In this document: piece after piece, positions 56,331-64,000 of the stretch
Position numbering within the stretch: position 1 is the stretch's first letter
Layout: each line of letters opens with the position of its first letter
Assembly: GCA_003255065.1 (NCBI GenBank)
Contig: QAOA01002388.1
Location: 186,001-250,000 of the forward strand
Direction of reading: 5' to 3'
Source: Cercis canadensis
Lineage: Eukaryota > Streptophyta > Magnoliopsida > Fabales > Fabaceae
DNA: 64,000 nt
Translations under genes and position numbers: made by a program
The notes under the pieces: generated by a model
Told to the model about the DNA's origin: nothing
Databases searched by the model: none
What the model saw: only the letters and a program-made list of their open reading frames with translations

Positions 56331-57420
56331 TCACTTGGGCTCTTCAAGAGTGATGAAAGACTTAGAAAAATCTTTTACTCCATCAATATAAACCTTGAGC
56401 CTCTGGCCATTCACTTTGAACTTTCTGTCAGCACTTTGGATTTCCACAGCTCCATGAGGGAAACTCTGAACCACAGTAAATGGTGCAGACCATCTAGAAT
56501 GTAATTTCCCAAGAGAGAGTTTCAAACGGGAATTGAAGAGAAGAACCCTTTGTCTCAGAACAAATCACATCAAACGATGTGCTTATCATGCCATTTCTTG
56601 GTATGCTCTTTATAAAGCTTGGCATTCTCATAGGATTCTTGATGAAACTCATCCATCTCATTGAGTTGAATGAGTCTCTTTTCACCCGCTGCTTAGATGT
56701 CAAAATTTAGTTTTTTTGTAGCCTAATAAGCTTGATGTTCCAGCTCCACTGGTAAATGACAAGCTTTACCAAACACCAATTGATATTAGGACATGCTAAT
56801 AGGTGTCTTAAAAGCTGTTTTGTAAGCCCAAAGCGCATCATCCAGCTTCTTGGACCAATCTTTTTTGTTGGAATTCATAGTTTTCTCCAAGATCCATTTC
56901 AACTCCCTATTTGAGATCTCCACTTGACCACTAGTTTAGGGATGATAAGCAATGACAATCTTGTGCTTCACCCCATACTTAGCCAATAATGTCTCAAATT
57001 GTTTGTTGCAAAAGTCCTTGCCCCATCACTGATAATTGCTCTAGGAGTTTCAAAGCAAATGAAAATATTTTTTTTGAGAAAATTCACAACTACCTTAGAG
57101 TCATTGGTGGGCAAAGCAGCTGCCTCAACCCACTTAGAGACATAATCAACTACCACAAGGATGTATTGATTGTTGAGATGGGAAAGGTCCCATAAAATCA
57201 ATCCCCCAAACATAAAAAAACTTAACCCCTAGGATATTACTTAGAGGCATCTCATATCGGCGAGAGATATTCCCTGTCCTCTAGTATATGTTACAAGCTA
57301 CCATATAAGAAATTGTGTCTTTGAACAAGGTGGGCCAATAGAAACCAGTTTAGAGTATTTTAGCTGTAGTGCGATTTGCCCCAAAATTACCTCCATGCTT
57401 AGAAGAGTAACAGTGATGAA
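56331..57420 (-). pseudogene. Element D integrase
   Basis: The zinc-binding part (about 57420-57230) is decayed. The catalytic core begins at 57213: [20 protein letters not shown] then [10 protein letters not shown] with the first Asp, [12 protein letters not shown] with the second, and, in shifted frames around 56950-56830, a [18 protein letters not shown] block with the Glu, [11 protein letters not shown] and [15 protein letters not shown]. The C-terminal part (56525-56331) has LGKLHSRWSAPFTVVQSFPH then GAVEI. Stops near 56940, 56790, 56730 and 56695. Confidence 0.85.
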
Positions 57421-57494
57421 GAATACTAGTCATTTCCTCTTCAAGGATACACTTCCTGATAATTTGATCTGAACAAAGCTTGTACAAAAATGGA

Positions 57495-58253
57495 TCATCC
57501 CATAGATAATGCTTCACATCGGAGAGCAATTTCTTTCGTGTTGCCTGCTTTGATCAAGTGGAAAAGTTTAGTAGCCAGGTGGTTGGCAAAATCTGCACAC
57601 CAAGGAGTATTTCTAGTTATGATATTATAAAGTTGCTCATCTGGAAATGTATCATTGATATGAGGTATGGCCTGTGCTTGCTGCTCATGTGGCTCTAGAC
57701 GAGAGAGATGGACCACTACAATATTTTCTTTTCCTTTCTTGTCTTTGATCTCTAAATCAAATTCTTGCAGCAGGAGCACCCATCAAATAAGTCTAGGCGT
57801 GGCACCTTTTTTCTCAATCAGGTACTTGATAGTGGAATGATATGTGAAAACAATAGTCTTAGTCCTTATCAAGTAGGGCCTAAACTTGTCAAAAGCAAAA
57901 ATTACTGCCAAGAGTTCATTTTCAGTGGTAGCGTAATTCATCTGAGCAGGGTTGAGGACTTGGCTTGCATAGTAGATGGCATGAAACACTTTGTTCTTGC
58001 TTTGTCCCAAAACAGCTCCTATGGCAAAGCCATTGGCGTCACACATCAACTCAAAGGGAAGATCCCAATCAGGAGTTATGACGATGGGGGCAGAAACTAA
58101 ATTCTTTTTAAGCACCTCAAACACATCAAGACACTCGTCATCAAACTTGAATGGCACTTCTTTGAGTAGTAGATTGCAAAGGGGCTTAGTGGTCTTAGAA
58201 AAATCTTTGATGAATCTTCTATAAAACACAACATGTCCCAGAAAACTATGCAA
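57495..58253 (-). pseudogene. Element D RNase H with RT thumb
   Basis: 58253-57783 is an open frame of 156 codons: SFLGHVVFYRRFIKDFSKTT (thumb), LPFELMCDANGFAIGAVLGQ (first Asp), NYATTENELLAVIFAFDKFR (Glu) and IVFTYHSTIKYL, where the third catalytic residue, normally Asp in a TDHS context, is Tyr. 57779-57495 continues with LLLQEFDLEIKDKKG and NIVVVHLSRLEP. The frame is one base off between the two. The missing Asp predicts loss of RNase H activity. Confidence 0.87.
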
Positions 58254-59204
58254 TCCTTTTACTGACGCAGGGGGTGGCTATTTTGACTTTGTTAACCTTG
58301 ACACCAACTGTAGAAATTGTGACCTAATACAATGCCCTCAATCACCATGAAGTGGCATTTTTTCCAATTAAGCACCAGATTTATGTCTTCACATCTCTTG
58401 AGAACTAGAGAGAGGTTATACAAGCATGAGTCAAAAGAATCCCCAAAGACTAGGAAATCATCCATGAATACCTCTATGAATCGCTCCACCATGTCCAAAA
58501 AAATAGCCATCATGCACCACTGAAAAGTCGTTGGTGCATTGCACAACCTAAAGGGCATGCATCAGAAAACAAAGATGTCGTAAGGACATGTGAATGTGGC
58601 CTTTTCTTGATCTTCTGGTGCTATGGATATCTGATTGTAGCGGGAATAGCCGTCTAAGAAGCAGTAGTAGGGATGTCCAACTAGTCTATCGAGCATTTGA
58701 TCAATGAAAGGAAGACGAAAGTGATCTTTTATAGTGGCTTGTTGAGCTTCCTGTAATCAATACACACTCTCTAACTAGTCACCATCGTAGTGGGGATCCA
58801 CTCATTGTTGTCATTTTTCACTACTGTCATGCCACCTTTCTTGGGAACCACTTGCACCGGGCTCACCTAAGCACTGTCGGAGATAGGATAAATAATTCCC
58901 GCATACAGAAGCTTCTGTACTTATGCTCTCACTACCTCCTTCATGTTAGGATTCAACCAGCATTGGTGCTCTATCAATGGTTTATAGCTTTCTTCCATTA
59001 GGATTTTATGCATGCACGGAGAAGGACTAATCCCTGGATGCCAGCTATGGACCACCCAAGTGTTATCTTGTGCTCTCTCAACACCCTTAATAGCTTGTCT
59101 TGGCCTTTTTGTCAAGGATGCAAGAAGTATGACAGGCAATGTAGAGGATTCTCCTAGAAAACCATACTTCAAGTGCTCAGGTAATTGTTTGAGCTCTAAA
59201 GTAT
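58254..59204 (-). pseudogene. Element D reverse transcriptase
   Basis: The N-terminal part reads LPEHLKYGFLGESSTLPVIL, GISPSPCMHKILMEESYKPL and NPNMKEVVRA up to 58921. After a stop, in shifting frames, come WVSPVQVVPKKGGMTVV-like and WRVCIDYRKLN-like blocks (58870-58750). From 58558: MPFRLCNAPTTFQWCMMAIF, then FIEVFMDDFLVFG, with the active site as FMDD, LVLKRCEDINLVLNWKKCHF and EGIVLGH. Frameshifts near 58700 and 58270. Matches the Athila form of Ty3/gypsy reverse transcriptase. Confidence 0.87.
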
Positions 59205-61452
59205 ATGGCTTTTGAATGGAAGGTACTGGTCTAATGGCCTTGGTGCCAAGCTCTTCAAAGAGCCTATGAATGAAAATGGGTGTTGTAGCCTCCAGTTGCT
59301 TCAAACATTCCTAAACCTCAGGATCATCTAGACTAAGAATACCAGTCAAACATGCTTCAATTGGTTCGAAAGAACTAATGGATTTGACAATTTCCCTAGT
59401 GCATTCTTCAACAATATCAATCTGGAAGCAAGTGTTTCCATCAAGTGGGTGCTTCATTGCCTTTAACACATTGAATGACACCTCTTCATCTTGTACCCTC
59501 AGAATCAATTGGCATTTTTGGACATAAATCAAGGTCTTCCCAATGGCTAAGAACTGTCGACCAAGAATAATGGGAATTTCTTGGTCTTCCTCCATATCCA
59601 ATACAATGAAATCAGTTGGGAAGATGAACTTGTCCACCTTGACTAATACATCTTCTATGACACCTCTCAGATATTTGATGAATCTATCAGCTAATTATAG
59701 TGACACTGTGGTTGGTTTAGCCTCACCAAGACTCAATTTCCTGTAAATAGATAAAGGCATCAAGTTAATACTAGCACCTAGATCACACAAATTGTTGTAT
59801 AAAAACCTAACGCAAGTGTACGTTATCGTTTTTCAAGTAATAAGATTTATCGTTCCCACGAGGACTAACGTACCAACTACCGAAAGAGGGTTAACCTTAA
59901 CTTTATCTAATCAATCAATATGGACAGATTTCAATGAAACAACTTAAAATAGAATAAAAATAAGTAAACCAGCAAAATAGCAAATTAAACGAGAAAAAAG
60001 TGATACAATTATCAAGAGAGAAAAGCCTAGGACTCCGATTTCACCTTAAGTAATCCCGATTTTCGTCCATCATGTTATTGATCTCAATTTATCTTCCTAA
60101 TTGCTAATCAAGAATCCCTAATTCATCCACTAGCCTCTCCCAAGGTCTAGTGGAAATATCCCTAATTACTAATCCTGTATATTCCTATACGAGTTATAAT
60201 AATTATAGATTCATTAGGTTCTATGGTTCTCTTAACTGATTACCTAAGCCATGGAAGTATATTCCTATCCTACATGCAACATAGGGCATTAATCTCAGTG
60301 AACTAAACACACAAATCTCCTTCCGGTCTCATTATGATTAACTTGTCATCTAGATTAATGGCCAGTCAATTTTGAAACATTAAGAGTAGAGAAGAATGCT
60401 CAATTAACAAAGATAAATCTCCAATCAAATTCATAAGAACTTTAACCGTTCATAATTTTTGGCTACATCATAGCCCTAGAGAAGAATTTAGTTCATCATA
60501 GAGGAATAAAACCAGAAAAAGTAAAATCTAGATATGTTTCAAGGTTAAAAGAAGAAAAACTCTAAGTTGAAGGTCAAATCCACTTCGTGTCTCCTCCTTT
60601 CAATCTTTGCTTTTGCCTCCTTTGTGCCTCTTTTTGTGTCTAAGAACCCACCCCTCAAAATCCCTAAGACTTCCTATTTATACCTCTAAAGAGAAAGCCT
60701 TAAAACTAGAGAAATAAAGTGACGTGGATGAAAGGGCTACGCACGGGCGTTGCGGCGCTGGAAAACTGGCGCTGCGGCGCCGAGTCTCTGCTTAAGACTC
60801 AAATTTTCCAGTACTTTCGCACTGCGGCACTGGAGTTATGGCGCTGGGTGCTTGTGTGCTGTCTAACTCATGCATTCTGATGCTCCAGGGGCTACGGCGC
60901 TGATTTCAAGGGCTGCAGCGCTAAATTTCTATCAAAATCCTCCTTATACTTCATTTTTTCACTTTAGCTCATGAGCTCTACAATTTAACATAAACGACCC
61001 CTTAGACTGCAAATAATCTCAAAGAACAACTAAATAATCAAATAAAAGATATTCAAAGAATGGATGTAAAACCCACTCAACACAAATCTTTACCAAAAAA
61101 ATGAACTAACAATGGTACAAGGTATAATAAAACTCCCTAAATCTTTCAATTTGGGTGGCAACTTCTTCTGAAGTATGGCACTACACTCTTCAGTAAGTGC
61201 AATTGTTTCATAGTCTTCTAGTTTCCTTTTGTTAGATAGAATATCTTTCATAAATTTGACATAGCTGGGTATTTGTTCAAGAGCATCTGCAAATGGAATG
61301 TTGATGTGCAATTTCTTGAACACTTCCAAAAACTTGGAAAATTGGTTATCCAATTTCTTTTTTTTTGGAACCTCTGAGGAAAAGGGAAAGGTGGAACATA
61401 AGGTGGGGAATTGTCCGGAAATAGCTTGAAGTCTTCCCCACACTTTTCCCAC
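59205..61452 (-). pseudogene. Element D protease, split by a solo LTR
   Basis: The N-terminal piece 61452-61090 reads KKLHINIPFADALEQIPSYV, ILSNKRKLEDYETIALTEEC and LPPKLKDLGSFIIPC. The solo LTR 59793-61082 follows. The catalytic block [17 protein letters not shown] lies at 59790-59740, directly beside the insertion. Then VIEDVLVKVDKFIFPTDF, DMEEDQEIPIILGRQFLAIG. A linker with LFEELGTKAIRPVPS leads to reverse transcriptase. Closely related to the protease of element B, with which it shares most of these blocks. Confidence 0.85.
59793..61082 (-). mobile_element. Solo LTR, B-type, with CAAAT duplication
   Basis: 1290 bases; plus strand TGTTGTATAAAAACC ... CCACTCAACA, flanked by CAAAT (59788-59792 and 61083-61087). 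No internal region. TATAAATAGG on the minus strand at 60682-60673, and a GC-rich patch (60740-60930) with GCGCTGCGGCGC-like units. It belongs to the same LTR family as B and D. Confidence 0.92.
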
Positions 61453-61801
61453 GTGGTGCCACTGGATTATCTTCCTTTATCTCAAACTCAACTAGTTTAT
61501 TTTACACCTTCTTTTCAACTTCAAGTGGCTCATCTAAGATCTTACTACTGCGAAGAGTGATTGCCTTTATGTGCTCCTTAGGATTCACCACTGTATCACT
61601 AGGCAATGACCCCCGCTGTCTAGAAGTAAGCATGCTAGATAGTTAACCCACTTGCACTTCTAGATTCCGAATAGAAGCATTTGTTCTTGCCATAAACTGG
61701 CTGATGTTCATTTTTAATTGTGCAAGAGCATCTTCCAAAGAAATCTTAGGTGTAGGTTGTTGAGCTTGCAATTGTGGTGGAGTAGAATTTTAATTGTTCC
61801 T
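61453..61801 (-). other. Element D gag-protease linker
   Basis: Decayed linker homologous to 41451-41829 of element B; it contains no separate gene. Confidence 0.5.
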
Positions 61802-63211
61802 TGATAAGCTGCCGAGGCTATCAAATTAAATCAATTTATATCTGGTTCACCAAAACTACTTGCAGTATAAGATAACACCGAGTCAAGCCCTTGGATCACT
61901 CTAATTAAGGAATCAAATCAAGAGGTTAACAAAAAGGGGAAAGGTTTTGCATAAATAATCAACAATAAGCAATTGAAAGTAGTAAACCGAATTAAGGAAA
62001 CAACCAATCCAGGGAATTAATTAATCTTGATTTTAATACATCATTGATTACAGTGATTTCATTCAATTACTAACCTAATTCTTGCGCTTAGATCACATCA
62101 AGAAGCCTCAAGATGATCAATGGATCCTCTACTAGATAAGCATGTAGAATTTGGCCAACCAAGATTAAACAAATTAAGCATCCATTTAATTCTAGATTAA
62201 ACCTAAAAACCAGAATCCAAACAAGTTAAACAATCCATCAAACACCTTTGAATTTTTTTTAATCTTTGCAATCCTCTTTTAACATATGAAATTAAGCAAT
62301 TATCACATGAACATCTTAATCGAATTAAGCAACTCAATCAAAATTAAACAAAAGGAATGAAAGAAACTTGATTAATAACCAAATGTAGAAAATTAAAACA
62401 GAATCTTAGAATTAAACATCAAGATAGTCAAAACCTGGATTGATTAAAGGACTAACCCTCCATGAACAAGAGGGGAGAATTACACAGAAAACTAGAAAAG
62501 AAAACCTCCAGAAAAGACAAAACGAAACTGCTCAATATGGAATGAATAGCCTATGTACTCCTCTTTATGTACTTGTAACCGCTCAAAATCTCTAAATTTC
62601 AAGATTACCCCTAGGTTAGAATTAATCATATTTCTCTTAGCTTTAATTGGACACCAAATTTTCCTTAATTGGGCTTAGGATTAGAAAGTTAGGCCAAATT
62701 TACTCCTAACAGCTCTCTGGACTACTTAGCCAACTTCAAGGGGAGCTAACACCATCAAAATGCCACATTTTTTATACGTAGTCTTTACAAGAGTTGAAGA
62801 TTTATGTCTATCCAATGGCACCGGTTTCGGGTCAATAAGACACCCACAACCCAATTTATGGCCCAATCTCTTCATATTGTCCAGGATCCAGTGACAGCAT
62901 TTATGTTCTGACTTCCAAGTTAAATATGACTTGCTGGACACTAGAATTAGCCTTGTAGCTCTAAATCAAAGTTGTAGAGATTTCTCTCAATTTTCCTACA
63001 AGGTAAGATTCATGATTATCATATATACATAACTCAAGTTATACCCGAAATACAGAAGCATTGTAAAATTCTCAATAATGCTGAAAAATACAATTAAGCC
63101 CAATTGGAACCTAAACTTATGAAATGTTGCCAAGCCCAATCAATTCAGCATAAAAGAGGTTTAAGAGACTTAAAATGAGGGTTAACTACTATATAAAAAA
63201 TGTGTTTATCA
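61802..63211 (-). mobile_element. Solo LTR, A-type, with TTCCT duplication
   Basis: 1410 bases; plus strand TGATAAGCTGCCGAGG ... TGTGTTTATCA, flanked by TTCCT (61797-61801 and 63212-63216). Its reverse complement is collinear with the LTRs of element A: TTAACTACTATATAAAAAATG at one end, and CCGAGGCT, TTTATA and ACCAAA-CTACTTG blocks at the other. It interrupts gag of D after the zinc knuckle. Confidence 0.92.
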
Positions 63212-64000
63212 TTCCTCCAAGAAAAATGCAGGTGATTTCTCCGCCCTGGATTATATGTGTTGGAGTAAGGGTTGTTCTGCCTCCCTGAGTTTTCCACATA
63301 ATGTGCTTCTTTTGACTAAGATGGAGAGAAGGGGTTGCCAACTTGGCAATCAATGCTAGCATGAGGTCCACTGCAATGATCACAAATTTTAGGAGGAGAA
63401 GTGATGGCATTGACTTTCATAGATGATAACTGCTTAGAGATGGAATCCATTTTAGCAAACAGGGAAGTTAGGATGTCTACTTCATGAACCCCAAGTACCT
63501 TGCATGGTGTGGACCTCTCAGTACGCCATTGATAGGCATTAGTAGCCATCTCCTCTAATAAGTCATTTGCATTTTCATATGTCTTCCTCATTAAAGACCC
63601 TCCTGTAGTGGCATCCACAGGTATTTTGGTTAAACTTGTTAACCCATTGTAGAAGGTCTGTAGTTGCAACTAATCAGGAAGTCCATGGTGGGGACATCTG
63701 TGAAGCAATTCCTTATACATTTCCCAAGCCTCCTGAAGTGACTCCATATCTTGTTGATTGAAAGTAGCAATGTCATTCCTCATCTTGGCAATCTTAGCAT
63801 GTGGAAAGAATTTGGCCAAAAACTTTTGTGCCAAGATATCCCAGGTAGTGATGGTTCCCACTGGCAAAGACTGCAACCAAGACTTGGCTTTGTCCCTTAG
63901 TGAGAAAGGAAAGAGACAAAGTCAAATGGCATCATCAGAAGCACCACTATGCTTGAATGTGTCACATATCTCCAAGAAACTGGCAATGTGAGCATGAGGA
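63189..64000 (-). pseudogene. Element D gag, partial
   Basis: Runs off the right edge. Readable blocks: FPFSLRDKAKSW near 63900, then SLPVGTITTWDILAQKFLAK, FNQQDMESLQEAWEMYKELL, HRCPHHGLPD, a stop at 63670, LQTFYNGLTSLTKIPVDATT, GSLMRKTYENANDLLEEMAT, NAYQWRTERSTPCKVLGVHE and the zinc knuckle CDHCSGPHASIDCQ. Then a frameshift, and at 63212 the frame is cut by the solo LTR; the last visible codons before that read like the Asn-rich linker of B gag. Homologous to gag of B over its whole visible length. Confidence 0.85.

Larger units (their letters stand above)
48301..64000 (-). mobile_element. Element D: Athila-like element with full pol, runs off window
   Basis: Minus-strand order from the right edge: gag (64000-63189), protease (61452-59205), reverse transcriptase, RNase H, integrase (to 56331), post-integrase motif, spacer, downstream ORF (55240-54030), purine-tract module, 1.4 kb non-coding, polypurine tract, 3' LTR (49728-48301). 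The 5' LTR, primer site and the start of gag are outside. Three later insertions lie inside: hAT 50519-53364, solo LTR 59793-61082 and solo LTR 61802-63211. D is the likely type of autonomous partner for element B, but this copy is itself broken. Confidence 0.92.

Overview
This is a plant nuclear window, most likely from a eudicot, made almost wholly of nested and decayed transposable elements. The plant assignment rests on Ty3/gypsy elements of the Athila and Ogre/Tat lineages with tRNA-type primer sites, a Mutator-like (MULE) transposase, a plant mobile domain (PMD) pseudogene with introns, a non-autonomous hAT element and a degenerate CCCTAAA array. I see no intact cellular gene, no tRNA or rRNA gene and no CRISPR array. 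Nearly every reading frame of biological meaning carries stops or frameshifts.

Layout. 1-5298 (minus): relic F, an Athila-like element with half an integrase and the ORF that follows pol in this lineage; an A-type solo LTR sits in that ORF (1246-2505, duplication GTCAT). 5299-6403: two truncated LTR ends of the B and C types, abutting. 6404-9127 (plus): a MULE transposase pseudogene broken by a solo LTR (7013-8304). 9128-11031: a foldback element, a telomere-like array, a hairpin and an unrecognised broken reading frame. 11032-19498 (plus): element A, complete with LTRs, a tRNA-Asp type primer site and duplication GATGC, but with gag and protease only. 19499-25368: a LINE endonuclease scrap, simple and tandem repeats, and the PMD pseudogene (minus).

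25369-48300 (plus): element C, a very large Ogre/Tat element with 3.7 kb LTRs, an extra ORF before gag, gag, protease with a G-patch, reverse transcriptase, two RNase H domains and integrase. Element B (37194-44385, minus, duplication CCTCA) lies inside its reverse transcriptase. 48301 to beyond 64000 (minus): element D, an Athila-like element of the same family as B, with gag, protease, reverse transcriptase, RNase H, integrase and a downstream ORF. D inserted into the 3' LTR of C. D in turn holds a hAT element (50519-53364), a B-type solo LTR (59793-61082) and an A-type solo LTR (61802-63211).

How the parts relate. B is a deletion derivative of the D family, and A is a similar derivative of a related family; both keep LTRs, primer site, gag, protease and polypurine tract but lack the enzymes for reverse transcription and integration. 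They could only have moved with proteins from relatives such as D. Two non-coding modules recur: one just after integrase (F, D, B), and a purine-tract module present twice per element (A, B, D; one copy seen in F). I found no sign of a new defence or metabolic system. The most novel-looking items are these shared non-coding modules, the gene-like exon inside the hAT element, and the repeats held inside the C LTR and the PMD intron.
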